Assembly: GCF_000730565.1 (NCBI RefSeq)
Contig: NZ_BBIQ01000004.1
Coordinates: forward strand, 62,001 to 126,000
Source of the DNA: Pseudomonas fulva NBRC 16637 = DSM 17717
GTDB taxonomy: Bacteria; Pseudomonadota; Gammaproteobacteria; Pseudomonadales; Pseudomonadaceae
DNA length: 64,000 nt
Direction of reading: 5' to 3'
Both the position numbers and the translations under genes were made by a program. This document shows positions 8,524 through 17,264 of this stretch, in pieces; positions within the stretch are counted from its first letter, which is position 1, and each line of letters starts with the position of its first letter. The notes beneath the pieces are model-generated. The model searched no databases. It was not told the origin of the DNA and saw only the letters and a program-made list of their open reading frames with translations.

Positions 8524-10764
8524 TCAGCTGAAGGTATGACGGCTCATGGGCAGGCTGCGAACCCGCTGTCCGGTCAGCTGGGCCACGGCATTGGCCACTG
8601 CCGGTGCTACCGCGGGCAAAGGTGGCTCGCCGATACCGCCCATCTTCGCGCCGCTTTCAACGATGCGTACATGCACCCGGGCCATGCGCGCAGGCGGCAG
8701 GATTGGGTACAGGTCATAGTTGCGCGCACGCGGCATGCCATCGACGTATACCGCTTCCTCGACCAGCGTCTGCGACAACCCCAAGGCGACCGCGCCATTG
8801 ACCTGGTGCTCGATGATGGCCGGGTTGACGATGCTACCCGGATCGATCGCCTGCCAGATGTCGTGGACCTTCACGTGGCCATCTTCGATGGAGACCTCGG
8901 CGATCACGGCCGCTTCGGACCCGAAAGGGGACGCCATCGCCAAGCCCCGGGCCCGCCGCGTGCCATCCTCGGCAGTGAAAGGCCCGCGTTTCCAGCCACC
9001 TGAAAGCTCGACGACCGCTTGCAGTAACTGGGTCAGGCGTGGGTTGTCTCGCAGCAGGTGTTGACGCAGGGCCAGAGGGTCCTGGCCCCCTTTGTCCGCC
9101 AGCTCATCCAGGAAGGACTCATAGAAGAAATCGTTGAGCGAGTTACCCACCGACCGCCAATAGCCGAGCATGGCCGGGCCCTTGACGTACACCTGTGCAA
9201 TGCGCTTGTTGGCAATGGCATAGGCTTTGCCCGATAGCCCCTCCAATGCCGTGGGGTCTACCTTTTCACCTTGTTTGCCGGCCAGGGCTTCAGTGGGGCC
9301 CTCCGTGGCGCTGACCGCTTCCAGGACCACCGGCAAGCCTTCGGCATCGAGCCCGGCCCGGAACTTGACCGCGGCGACTGGGCGTAGCACATCGCGCAAG
9401 AACTCTTCCTCGCGGCTCCAGATCAGCTTGACGGGTTGGCCTACCGCCTTGGCCAGCGCGATGGCCTGCGGGTAGGGGTTGGCCGACTCATACAGGAAGT
9501 GCCGACCGAAGAAGCCCCCCAGCAGTGGCGAATGCAGCGTGATCTGGTCGGGTGGCAGTCCGGTGCGCTTGGCAATGTCATCGCGGAACATGTCGGGCGC
9601 CTGGTTGGGCAGCCAGACCTCCAGTGTGCCGTCGGGATTGAAGCGGGCAATGGCAGAAGGGGGTTCCAACTGGGCATGGTTCAGGTACTGGTTGTGGTAG
9701 CTGGCTTCTACAGTGGTCACGGCGTTGTCCAGCGCGCTTGCCACATCTCCGGCCGTTTCCTCATCACGGGCCGGACCTGTAGCATCGGCCAGGTGCTGGA
9801 GCCAGCCGTCGCTGGAGAAATCAGCCGGCATGGCCCGTACGGTGGAGTCTGCGGCCGGCTCCAGCCACTCCACTTGCAGCGCCTCGACAGCACGCTTGGC
9901 GTGCCACCACCGCGGCGCAACCACGGCAACAGCCCCGGGCAGGCGATGTACCGAATGCACGCCCTTCATGGCAGACACCTGTGCCTCATTGCGCACTTGG
10001 CCCACCGTCATGCCCAGGCGAGGGGCATGCTGCACGGCTGCGTGAAGCATGCCTGGCACGCTGATATCGATGCAGTACAAGGCCTTGCCGGTGGACTTGT
10101 CGTACGCATCCAACCGCCGAACCGGTTTGCCGATCCAGCGAAACTGGGCAGGATCTCGTAGCTTGACGGTGGCAGGGTCGGGGACCGGCAAGTCCATGGC
10201 GCGCTTGGCGAGCTCGCCATAACCGAGTGTGCGCCCTGACGTGGTATGTACTACGGTGCCCGGCGTCGTGGTGAGCTCGCTCATCTCGACCCCGAGTTGC
10301 TGCGCGGCGGCCTGCAGCAACATCGCCCGCGCCAGTGCGCCCAGACGGCGCATGGTGGGGTAGCTCATGCGTACGGACATGCTGCCGCCGGTGATGCGCA
10401 TGCCGTTTTCCATCACGACATAGGCTTGGCCGGGTGGGGCGCTGTCCACGACGAAATGAGCGGGATCCACATCCAGCTCCTCGCCAACGATCTGCGCCAT
10501 GGCGGTAAACGGTCCTTGGCCGCCTTCCATGAACGGACTGAGCAGACGAACCGTGCCATTCAGTCGGATTTCCAGGAACGCCGGTACCTGGGTGCCTCGC
10601 TGCGCATCGGCAGCGGCTTGCACACGCGCAACGCCCGTCGGCAGGCCGAAGCCCAGGACCAATGCGCCTGCGGCCGTGCCCACGAGGAAACGGCGGCGCG
10701 AAAGATTGACGGTTTCGCCAGCTTGCAACCTATGCAGTTCGGCAACGGGATCAGGAGCGCTCAT
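8524..10764 (-). CDS. Molybdopterin-binding large subunit of an aldehyde/isoquinoline-type dehydrogenase (IorB-like)
   Basis: The 746-residue protein belongs to the xanthine-dehydrogenase family in its IorB-type arrangement. A twin-arginine signal (SRRRFLVGTAAGALVLG) sits near residues 23-39, so the folded enzyme is exported with its cofactor. The segments GGQGPFTAMAQIVGEEL, LGGFFGRHFLYE and GSIVNPAIIEHQVNGAVALG are typical of the Mo-cofactor domains, and EPPLPAVAPAVANAVAQLTG near the end contains the conserved catalytic-glutamate region (GGIGEPPLP). It oxidises an aldehyde or N-heterocycle; the true substrate is unknown. The ATG overlaps the stop of the iron-sulfur gene (TGATG), showing tight coupling. 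Nicotinate dehydrogenase relatives combine the Mo and cytochrome parts in one chain; here they are separate. Confidence 0.92.
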   Translation of the reverse strand: MSAPDPVAELHRLQAGETVNLSRRRFLVGTAAGALVLGFGLPTGVARVQAAADAQRGTQVPAFLEIRLNGTVRLLSPFMEGGQGPFTAMAQIVGEELDVDPAHFVVDSAPPGQAYVVMENGMRITGGSMSVRMSYPTMRRLGALARAMLLQAAAQQLGVEMSELTTTPGTVVHTTSGRTLGYGELAKRAMDLPVPDPATVKLRDPAQFRWIGKPVRRLDAYDKSTGKALYCIDISVPGMLHAAVQHAPRLGMTVGQVRNEAQVSAMKGVHSVHRLPGAVAVVAPRWWHAKRAVEALQVEWLEPAADSTVRAMPADFSSDGWLQHLADATGPARDEETAGDVASALDNAVTTVEASYHNQYLNHAQLEPPSAIARFNPDGTLEVWLPNQAPDMFRDDIAKRTGLPPDQITLHSPLLGGFFGRHFLYESANPYPQAIALAKAVGQPVKLIWSREEEFLRDVLRPVAAVKFRAGLDAEGLPVVLEAVSATEGPTEALAGKQGEKVDPTALEGLSGKAYAIANKRIAQVYVKGPAMLGYWRSVGNSLNDFFYESFLDELADKGGQDPLALRQHLLRDNPRLTQLLQAVVELSGGWKRGPFTAEDGTRRARGLAMASPFGSEAAVIAEVSIEDGHVKVHDIWQAIDPGSIVNPAIIEHQVNGAVALGLSQTLVEEAVYVDGMPRARNYDLYPILPPARMARVHVRIVESGAKMGGIGEPPLPAVAPAVANAVAQLTGQRVRSLPMSRHTFS

Positions 10765-11219
10765 CAGGCTTTGACTCCCTGCGCCAAGTCATGCATGGCT
10801 GCATGGATAGCGTTGTAAGTGCCGCAACGGCACAGGTTGATCATGGCCGCATCGATCTGCTCGGCGCTGGGTGCAGGGGTATGCTTGAGCAGTGCGGTCG
10901 CTGCCATCACCTGACCGGACTGGCAATACCCGCATTGCGCGACCTGGTGTTCCACCCAGGCCGCTACCACCCGCTTGCCCACAGGGTCCGCTTCGATCGC
11001 CTCGATGGTCGATACCTGTCTGCCAACCACGCCGGACACCGGGGTAACGCAGGCGCGCACCACAACGCCGTCGACCAGCACCGAGCAGGCCCCGCATTGG
11101 GCCAGGCCGCAGCCATACTTGGTGCCGGTCATGCCCAGATCGTCGCGGATCACCCACAGCAAGGGCGTGTCGGCATCTGCATCGACCTGGTGGGTCGTGC
11201 CGTTGATGTGTAATTCCAT
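10764..11219 (-). CDS. 2Fe-2S subunit of the molybdenum dehydrogenase (IorA-like)
   Basis: The 151-residue protein has two iron-sulfur sites. The plant-ferredoxin-type site is [17 protein letters not shown] near residues 36-52, with a further cysteine in VVRACVTPV. The helical-bundle site is formed by CGYCQSGQ near residue 97 and CRCGTY near residue 130. This is the standard small subunit of Mo hydroxylases, which carries electrons from the Mo centre to the cytochrome. There is no signal peptide, so it would travel to the periplasm bound to the Tat-exported large subunit. It is the first gene of a three-gene operon. Confidence 0.94.
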   Translation of the reverse strand: MELHINGTTHQVDADADTPLLWVIRDDLGMTGTKYGCGLAQCGACSVLVDGVVVRACVTPVSGVVGRQVSTIEAIEADPVGKRVVAAWVEHQVAQCGYCQSGQVMAATALLKHTPAPSAEQIDAAMINLCRCGTYNAIHAAMHDLAQGVKA

Positions 11220-11482
11220 GGTTCACCTGCCAGTGATCGGTCTGCGCTGTTCTTGTCGTGATGGTTGGGGATGCGTTGCCCCGTGCAGAAACGCTAGCAC
11301 ACCGCTGAACCGTTGCCTGCGGCAGGCTGTGCAGATGCAGAGGATCAGGCAAGGATTTCCCCGGAATGCGCAAGCGTGCGCCTGTAGCTGCCGCGTACGA
11401 CCTTCGGGGAGGATTTCCGCGGTGAAAAACCGGATAATGCCGACCATTGTGTTTTGCACGCTTAAAGTCACGGTAAACCCGC

Positions 11483-13669
11483 ATGGAAATCAAGGTCAAT
11501 TTTCTCGACAATCTCCGTCTCGAAGCCAAGTTCGACGACTTCACGGTGATCGCCGATCAACCGATCCGCTACAAGGGCGATGGTTCGGCCCCTGGGCCGT
11601 TCGACTATTTCCTGGCGTCTTCGGCGCTGTGCGCGGCTTACTTCGTCAAGCTCTACTGCCAGACACGCGGTATTGCGACCGAAAACATTCGCCTGTCGCA
11701 GAACAACATCGTCGACCCTGAGAACCGCTACAACCAGGTGTTCAAGATCCAGGTCGAATTGCCCGAAGACATCACTGACAAGGACCGCCAGGGCATCTTG
11801 CGTTCAATCGAGCGCTGCACGGTCAAGAAGGTGGTGCAGACCGGTCCGCAATTCGTGATCGAGGTGGTCGACAACCTCGACGCCGATGCCCAGGGTCTGC
11901 TGATGCCAGTGGCCGAAACCAGCACGCGCATCCCGGGCAAGGACCTGCCACTGGAACAGACGATTGCCAACATGTCTGGCATCCTGGCCGACCTTGGCAT
12001 GAAGATCGAAATTGCCTCCTGGCGCAATATCGTGCCTAACGTCTGGTCGCTGCACGTGCGCGATGCGCAGTCGCCCATGTGCTTCACCAATGGCAAAGGC
12101 GCTACCAAGGAAGCTGCCCTGGCGTCAGCATTGGGCGAATTCATCGAGCGGCTGAACTGCAATTTCTTCTACAACGACCAGTTCTGGGGAGAGGAGCTGG
12201 CCAATGCGGCGTTCGTGCACTACCCGGACGAGCAGTGGTTCAAGCCCGGCCCCCGTGATGCCCTGCCCAGCGAAATCCTCGACGCGCATTGCCTGGCCAT
12301 CTACAACCCCGATGGCGAACTGCGCGGCTCGCACCTGTACGACACCAACTCGGGCAACACGGCCCGGGGCATCTGCTCACTGCCGTTCGTGCGCCAGTCG
12401 GACCAGCAAGTGGTGTACTTCCCATCGAACCTGATCGAGAACCTGTTCCTGAGCAACGGCATGAGCGCGGGCAATACGCTGGCCGAAGCGCAGGTGCAGT
12501 GCCTGTCCGAAATCTTCGAGCGAGCGGTCAAGCGTGAAATCCTGGAAGGCGAGCTGTGCCTGCCAGATGTGCCGGACGAGGTGCTGGCGCGCTATCCGTC
12601 CATCGTCGCGGGTATCCAGGGGCTGGAAGAACAGGGCTTCCCGGTGCTGGTCAAGGATGCCTCGCTGGGCGGTGAATTCCCGGTGATGTGCGTGACCCTG
12701 ATGAACCCGCGCACCGGTGGTGTGTTCGCCTCGTTCGGTGCGCACCCAAGCCTTGAGGTGGCTTTGGAACGCAGCCTGACGGAACTGCTGCAGGGCCGCA
12801 GCTTCGAAGGTTTGAACGACCTGCCGCAGCCCACGTTCGAAAGCCACGCCCTGACCGAGCCGAACAATTTCGTCGAGCACTTCATCGACTCCAGCGGCGT
12901 TGTGTCGTGGCGCTTCTTCAGCGCTAAGCCTGATTTCGAGTTCGTCGATTGGGATTTCACTGCCCAGGGCGAAGGTGCCAATGCGCAGGAGGCAGCCACC
13001 TTGTTCGGCATCCTCGAAGACCTTGGCAAAGAAGTCTACATGGCCGTGTACGACAACCTCGGGGCGATCGCCTGCCGAATTCTGGTGCCAGGCTATTCGG
13101 AAATCTACCCGGTCGAGGACCTGATCTGGGACAACACCAACCGGGCGCTGTCCTTCCGCGCCGACATCCTCAACCTGCACCGCCTGGACAACCGCTCGCT
13201 CAAGCTGCTGCTCAAGCGCCTGGACAACTGCGATGTCGACGACTACACCACCATCACCACGCTGATTGGCGTCGAATTCGACGACAACACGGTCTGGGGG
13301 CAACTGACTATCCTCGAGCTCAAACTGCTCATTTGCCTGGCCGTGCAGCGCTTCGAGGAGGCCAAGGAACTGGTCGAGGCGTTTTTGCAGTTCAACGACA
13401 ATACCGTGGAGCGGGGGTTGTTCTACCAGGCGCTTAACGTGGCATTGGAAGTGCAGTTGGACGATGAGCTGGACATGGCCGACTACGAAGTCAATTTCCG
13501 CCGCATGTTCGGCAACCCACGGATGGACGCGGTACTGGGCTCGATCGAAGGTAGCGTGCGCTTCTACGGCCTGACCCCGACCAGCATGAAGCTCGAAGGG
13601 CTGGATCGCCATTTGCGCCTGATCGACAGCTACAAGAAGCTGCACGCCGCTCGGGCGCGGCTGGCTTGA
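11483..13669 (+). CDS. OsmC-YcaO fusion protein
   Basis: The 728-residue protein joins three parts. Residues about 1-135 are an OsmC-like domain with both family cysteines retained (Cys50 in SSALCAAYF, Cys112 in ERCTVKK); in OsmC proteins this pair reduces hydroperoxides. Residues about 165-560 are a YcaO domain very close to E. coli YcaO, with the ATP-binding stretches GKGATKEAALASALGEF and GMSAGNTLAEAQ. The remainder is helical, like the C-terminal repeat region of E. coli YcaO. YcaO enzymes activate peptide amide bonds with ATP; E. coli YcaO is linked to methylthiolation of ribosomal protein S12 with RimO. No precursor peptide or partner gene is adjacent. The ATG at 11483 is the natural start. 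Confidence 0.93.
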   Translation: MEIKVNFLDNLRLEAKFDDFTVIADQPIRYKGDGSAPGPFDYFLASSALCAAYFVKLYCQTRGIATENIRLSQNNIVDPENRYNQVFKIQVELPEDITDKDRQGILRSIERCTVKKVVQTGPQFVIEVVDNLDADAQGLLMPVAETSTRIPGKDLPLEQTIANMSGILADLGMKIEIASWRNIVPNVWSLHVRDAQSPMCFTNGKGATKEAALASALGEFIERLNCNFFYNDQFWGEELANAAFVHYPDEQWFKPGPRDALPSEILDAHCLAIYNPDGELRGSHLYDTNSGNTARGICSLPFVRQSDQQVVYFPSNLIENLFLSNGMSAGNTLAEAQVQCLSEIFERAVKREILEGELCLPDVPDEVLARYPSIVAGIQGLEEQGFPVLVKDASLGGEFPVMCVTLMNPRTGGVFASFGAHPSLEVALERSLTELLQGRSFEGLNDLPQPTFESHALTEPNNFVEHFIDSSGVVSWRFFSAKPDFEFVDWDFTAQGEGANAQEAATLFGILEDLGKEVYMAVYDNLGAIACRILVPGYSEIYPVEDLIWDNTNRALSFRADILNLHRLDNRSLKLLLKRLDNCDVDDYTTITTLIGVEFDDNTVWGQLTILELKLLICLAVQRFEEAKELVEAFLQFNDNTVERGLFYQALNVALEVQLDDELDMADYEVNFRRMFGNPRMDAVLGSIEGSVRFYGLTPTSMKLEGLDRHLRLIDSYKKLHAARARLA

Positions 13670-13678
13670 CGTCCTGCA

Positions 13679-13709
13679 GGCATGCGGGCCTGGATAGGCC
13701 GCGCATGCC
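13679..13709 (+). terminator. Hairpin after the OsmC-YcaO gene
   Basis: GGCATGCG plus GGCCT pair with AGGCC plus GCGCATGCC, with one bulged base, 10 bp after the stop codon. The stem is long and GC-rich, but no T run follows, so this is a likely yet imperfect transcription terminator. Confidence 0.5.
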
Positions 13710-13863
13710 ACACAGGGAGGCGGTTCGGGATTTCTTGCAGGATATTTCAGTGGTGCGTGGCTGAACTATCGGCTCGCCAGGGTGCTCATTTGCTAGGCGC
13801 ACCCTGCGTATCCCCGTGGGCCGTCTCTCGCCGGCCCTGGTCACTGAACGAAAAGGAGGCACC

Positions 13864-14292
13864 GTGACCGTATCCGACCCTACCCTGTACCGCTGCAGAC
13901 CTGGCCCACTGCATGCGTTGTTGTTGGCGGGCACCGTGCCGCTGTTCCTGGGGGCAATGATCAGTGACATTGCCTACTACAACAGCTACCAGATTCAATG
14001 GAGCAACTTTGCCGCCTGGCTGATCGCAGGGGGCCTGGTGTTCTGCGGGCTGGCCCTGCTGTTCGCCCTGGCCAACTTGATCAGCGCTCGGCGCAAGGCC
14101 GGGCGGCCGACCCTTTATTTCTTGTTGCTGCTGGTGACGTGGGTGCTTGGGTTGGTCAACGCCTTCGAGCACGCCAAGGACGCCTGGGCTGTGATGCCGT
14201 CCGGGCTGGTACTGTCGGTAATCGTGACGGTGCTCGCGGTGGTAACGGCGTGGCTTGGCTTGAGCAACCTGCGTTCGGGAGGTGAAGCATGA
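13864..14292 (+). CDS. DUF2231-like membrane protein
   Basis: The start is the GTG at 13864, set by the strong ribosome site AAAAGGAGGC that ends 4 bp earlier; the longer frame from 13816 lacks one. The 142-residue product has four hydrophobic helices (LHALLLAGTVPLFLGAMISD, FAAWLIAGGLVFCGLALLFA, TLYFLLLLVTWVLGLVNAF and VLSVIVTVLAVVTAWLGL). The first loop and the spacing of helices fit the DUF2231 family of predicted inner-membrane proteins. The stop overlaps the start of the next gene (ATGA), so it is translationally coupled to a PQQ-type sugar dehydrogenase. It may help anchor that enzyme or pass electrons, but no heme or quinone motif is visible. Confidence 0.85.
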   Translation: MTVSDPTLYRCRPGPLHALLLAGTVPLFLGAMISDIAYYNSYQIQWSNFAAWLIAGGLVFCGLALLFALANLISARRKAGRPTLYFLLLLVTWVLGLVNAFEHAKDAWAVMPSGLVLSVIVTVLAVVTAWLGLSNLRSGGEA

Positions 14293-15578
14293 GAGCGCTG
14301 CACGCTGTGAGCTTGTTGTCCCTTTCGCTGTTGCTGGCCGCTTGCGGCGGTGAGGGTGACCCTACCCAGGCCCGTGGGCCCGACCCGAAACTGCCCGAGC
14401 CCCAGCGCGGTCTGCTGCCCAGCATGAAGATCGCCGAGCCGGTGGCTTGGGGTCAGCAAAAGCCGACCGTACCCGACGGTTTCAGCGTCACCGCCATCGC
14501 CACCGATTTGAAAATCCCGCGTCAGAGCCTGGTGTTGCCCAACGGCGACATCCTGGTGGCAGAGGGGCGCGGCGGCAGCGCTGCCAAACTCAAGCCCAAG
14601 GATGTGATCGCCAGCCAGATCAAGGCCAAGGGCAATACCCAGGTGAAGGGCGGCAACCGCTTAACCCTGTTGCGCGATGCCGACGGTGACGGCAAGTATG
14701 AGCTGCAGACCGTCTTTGCCGAAAACCTGAATGCGCCCTATGGCCTGGCATTTGCCGATGGCAAGTTGTACGTGGCCAATCAGGATGCGCTGGTGCGCTT
14801 CGACTACCGCGACGGCCAGACCAAGGCCGACGGCCCACCGGTCAAACTCACCGACCTGCCAGCCGAGATCAACCATCACTGGACCAAGGCACTGACCATC
14901 AGCCCGGACGGCCGCTTCCTCTATGTGGGCATCGGTTCGAACAGCAACATCACCGAGCGGGGGCTTGAGGTCGAGATCGACCGTGCGATGGTGTGGGAAG
15001 TCGATGCCCAGACTGGCGCGCATCGCCCCTACGCCACTGGGCTGCGCAACCCCACTGCACTGGCCGTCCAGCCGGGTACCGGGCAGCTCTGGACAGTGGT
15101 CAACGAGCGCGATGAACTCGGCCCGGACCTGGTTCCCGATTACCTGACTTCAGTGCGTGAAGGCGGCTTCTACGGCTGGCCTTACAGTTACTGGGGGCAG
15201 AATGTCGATGACCGGGTGCGCCCGCAGAACCCTGACAAGGTGGCTGCCGCGATCAAGCCCGACTACAGCCTGGGGTCGCATGTCGCAGCGCTCGGTGTCG
15301 ACTTCTCCACGGCCGCCATGGGGCAAGGCTTTGCTGAAGGGGTATTCGTGGGTGAGCACGGAAGCTGGAACAGGCCGAACCCGGTCGGCTACAAGGTCAT
15401 CTTCGTGCCATTCAGCAACGGCAAGCCGGCGGGAGAACCCATCGATTTCGCCACCGGTTTCAGAGGCGAAGATGGCAAGACGCGTGGGCGGCCGGTGGGT
15501 GTGACCGTCGACCCGCGTGGGGCACTGATCATTGCGGACGATCTGGCCAACACCATCTGGCGGGTGACGCGCAACTGA
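14289..15578 (+). CDS. Lipoprotein PQQ-type sorbosone/glucose dehydrogenase family protein
   Basis: The 429-residue protein begins with a lipoprotein signal (LSLLLAAC, lipidated Cys near residue 19). The rest matches the soluble glucose/L-sorbosone dehydrogenase beta-propeller family: VLPNGDILVAEGRGG, NAPYGLAFADGKLYVANQDA, GLRNPTALAVQPGTGQLWTV, then VGEHGSWNR and a final IIADDLANTIWRVTR. Family members oxidise sugars with PQQ, although some lack activity. The repeated GxLYVAN/GRFLYVGIGS blades and the GEHGSWNR loop support the fold. It is coupled to the upstream membrane protein and is the last gene before a hairpin at 15583-15620. Confidence 0.9.
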   Translation: MRALHAVSLLSLSLLLAACGGEGDPTQARGPDPKLPEPQRGLLPSMKIAEPVAWGQQKPTVPDGFSVTAIATDLKIPRQSLVLPNGDILVAEGRGGSAAKLKPKDVIASQIKAKGNTQVKGGNRLTLLRDADGDGKYELQTVFAENLNAPYGLAFADGKLYVANQDALVRFDYRDGQTKADGPPVKLTDLPAEINHHWTKALTISPDGRFLYVGIGSNSNITERGLEVEIDRAMVWEVDAQTGAHRPYATGLRNPTALAVQPGTGQLWTVVNERDELGPDLVPDYLTSVREGGFYGWPYSYWGQNVDDRVRPQNPDKVAAAIKPDYSLGSHVAALGVDFSTAAMGQGFAEGVFVGEHGSWNRPNPVGYKVIFVPFSNGKPAGEPIDFATGFRGEDGKTRGRPVGVTVDPRGALIIADDLANTIWRVTRN

Positions 15579-15582
15579 TGAA

Positions 15583-15620
15583 TCGGCTACGGGGGCAGGA
15601 CACATTGCCCCTGTAGCCGA
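15583..15620 (+). terminator. 15-bp hairpin after the sugar dehydrogenase gene
   Basis: TCGGCTACGGGGGCA (15583-15597) pairs with TGCCCCTGTAGCCGA (15606-15620) with a single G-T wobble and an 8-nt loop. It starts 5 bp after the stop codon. The downstream T run is poor, but the position and stability make a terminator likely. Confidence 0.7.
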
Positions 15621-15766
15621 CACTCAATGTGAGAGTCACGCGGTGCCTGGGCGAAGACGCGCCAGGTTGCTATTCGCCATACGAATAGTTTCCATCTCAG
15701 TTTTCGATTTCCATGCGAGGCATCAATAGCCTCATGCTGAACTCCGTCCTGGTAGCGAGAACGGTC

Positions 15767-16300
15767 ATGTTCAGTAAATCCCTTATATTTGTGCTGTTAC
15801 CCATTGTTTTAGCGTTGATTGCTGGCGCTGTCCTGCCGTTTCAAGCAGCTGGCAATGCCGCTGCGGGGAAGGCACTCGGTCACTGGCTGTGGGGCGCTTT
15901 TGCGTCACTTGCCGTCAGCGCGGTGGTCGTTATCACAGCGCTGCTGGTGATGCGGATCCCTGCGCCGGACATCGGCAAAGCCTTGCAAGGGCCTTGGTGG
16001 CTCTGGATCGGCGGTGTGTTGGGCGCCCTTTATGTGGCAGGGGCGGCGGCGCTGACGCCCAGGCTTGGGGCGGCAGGCTTTCTGGTGCTGGTGGTGGCAG
16101 GGCAGATCGTTACGGCGGTGGTTGCTGATCATTTTGCCATCATGAACCTGCCTGGCAGGCCCCTGGGACTGGCGCGAGTACTTGGGCTAGTTATGATTCT
16201 GGCGGGCGTGTGGCTGGTGCAGAGTCAATGGGCGACCAGTACATCCAGCAAAAGCGAGCCCGCAGTACAGTCTTCAAGCCACGATCAGACCTCCGGCTGA
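15767..16300 (+). CDS. YdcZ/DUF606-type DMT membrane protein
   Basis: I place the start at the ATG at 15767, because MFSKSLIFVLLPIVLALIAG begins directly with the first transmembrane helix, as in the YdcZ (DUF606) family; the earlier starts at 15713 and 15734 add unlike residues. The product has about 177 residues and five hydrophobic helices. The motif LPFQAAGNAAAGKALGHWLW is the family's typical first loop (usually LQ-x-x-x-N). The members are half-size relatives of drug/metabolite transporters and are thought to work as dimers. The substrate is unknown. Its 3' end overlaps the convergent LysR gene by 16 bp. Confidence 0.85.
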   Translation: MFSKSLIFVLLPIVLALIAGAVLPFQAAGNAAAGKALGHWLWGAFASLAVSAVVVITALLVMRIPAPDIGKALQGPWWLWIGGVLGALYVAGAAALTPRLGAAGFLVLVVAGQIVTAVVADHFAIMNLPGRPLGLARVLGLVMILAGVWLVQSQWATSTSSKSEPAVQSSSHDQTSG

Positions 16301-17193
16301 CAGCACGTCAGCACCGTCTCGCGCAGCCAGCGATGCCCTGCGTCACCGTCTTTGCGGCTGTGCCAGGCTTGCCGGTAATCGATGCAGTCCAGAGGCACCG
16401 GCGGGATGAACTCGCGAACCCCTGCATGGGCAGGCAGCGGGGCAACGGCCCGTCGCGCCACGGTAAGAATCAGGTCGGTATCTTTCAACACTTGCACGGC
16501 TGCGCTCCAATGGGGCAGTGCAAGGGCAATGTGACGGCGATGACCTTGGGAGGCCAGGGCACGGTCAATCTCATCGAAGGCGTCGGGGCGCGTAGCCACC
16601 AGCACATGGGGGCGCGCCAACCACTGGCTCAGGCTCAGTTCGCCCGTGGCCGGCAGCGTCTGCTGGTCAGCCACGCTTACGAAGCGATCGTCAAACAATG
16701 ACTGGGCGATGATGCCTTGAGGCAGCTCCGGAAAGACCCCCAGTGCCAGATCCAGTTCGCCGTCGAGCAATTGGGCCACCATCGCCTCGCGACTGGCCTG
16801 GCTGACCGCCAGGTCGATGCCCGGGGCAGCGCGCCGCACATGGCGTAGCAGAGGTGGGAGGATGATCCGTGCGGCGTAGTCCGACAGCGAGAGCCGAAAG
16901 CATCGCCGGGCCTGCGTGGCATCGAATTGCGGCGTGCTCAGCAGCCCTTCCAGATCCGCCAATGCGTGTTCCAGCGGCTGTGCCAAGGCCTGAGCCCGCG
17001 GGGTGAGCATCATCTTGCCACCCTGACGTACCAGCAAAGGATCATCGAAATGCTCGCGCAGCTGTGCCAGCGCATGGCTGACCGCCGGCTGGCTGCGGTG
17101 CAGGCGAATGGCAGCGCGTGTCACATGCCGCTCGGTGAGCAGGGCGTGCAGGGCCAGAAGCAGGTTCAGGTCGATTCTGCGCAATTGATCCAT
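16285..17193 (-). CDS. LysR family transcriptional regulator
   Basis: The ATG at 17193 gives 302 residues starting MDQLRRIDLNLLLALHALL, the standard LysR opening; the longer frame from 17238 adds a non-conserved extension. The helix-turn-helix covers about residues 8-65 (HVTRAAIRLHRSQPAVSHAL), and the effector domain follows (about 90-300), with the NodD/LeuO-like segment FRLSLSDYAARIILPPLL. The gene is divergent from the YeeE/YedE sulfur transporter, which is its most likely target, and convergent with the YdcZ-type gene. The effector is unknown. Confidence 0.92.
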   Translation of the reverse strand: MDQLRRIDLNLLLALHALLTERHVTRAAIRLHRSQPAVSHALAQLREHFDDPLLVRQGGKMMLTPRAQALAQPLEHALADLEGLLSTPQFDATQARRCFRLSLSDYAARIILPPLLRHVRRAAPGIDLAVSQASREAMVAQLLDGELDLALGVFPELPQGIIAQSLFDDRFVSVADQQTLPATGELSLSQWLARPHVLVATRPDAFDEIDRALASQGHRRHIALALPHWSAAVQVLKDTDLILTVARRAVAPLPAHAGVREFIPPVPLDCIDYRQAWHSRKDGDAGHRWLRETVLTCCQPEV

Positions 17194-17248
17194 GGTCCGG
17201 GCGTCTGATCCGTAAGGGGGCAGGGCCAAGCCTAACAAATGCGCGCCT

Positions 17249-17264
17249 GTGCCGCTGGCGGCAC
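17249..17264. promoter_or_regulatory. Inverted repeat GTGCCG-N4-CGGCAC between LysR and YeeE genes
   Basis: Perfect 6-bp arms flank CTGG in the 135-bp divergent promoter region. A TATACT hexamer at 17291-17296 is a plausible -10 element for the transporter gene, though no good -35 is visible at the right spacing. The repeat is a candidate regulator site; the evidence is only symmetry and position. Confidence 0.35.

Noticed and set aside
12377..13711. A 444-residue open frame antisense to the OsmC-YcaO gene
   Set aside because: It follows the codon pattern of the real gene in reverse, has no recognisable domain and no ribosome site. High-GC DNA often gives such shadows.
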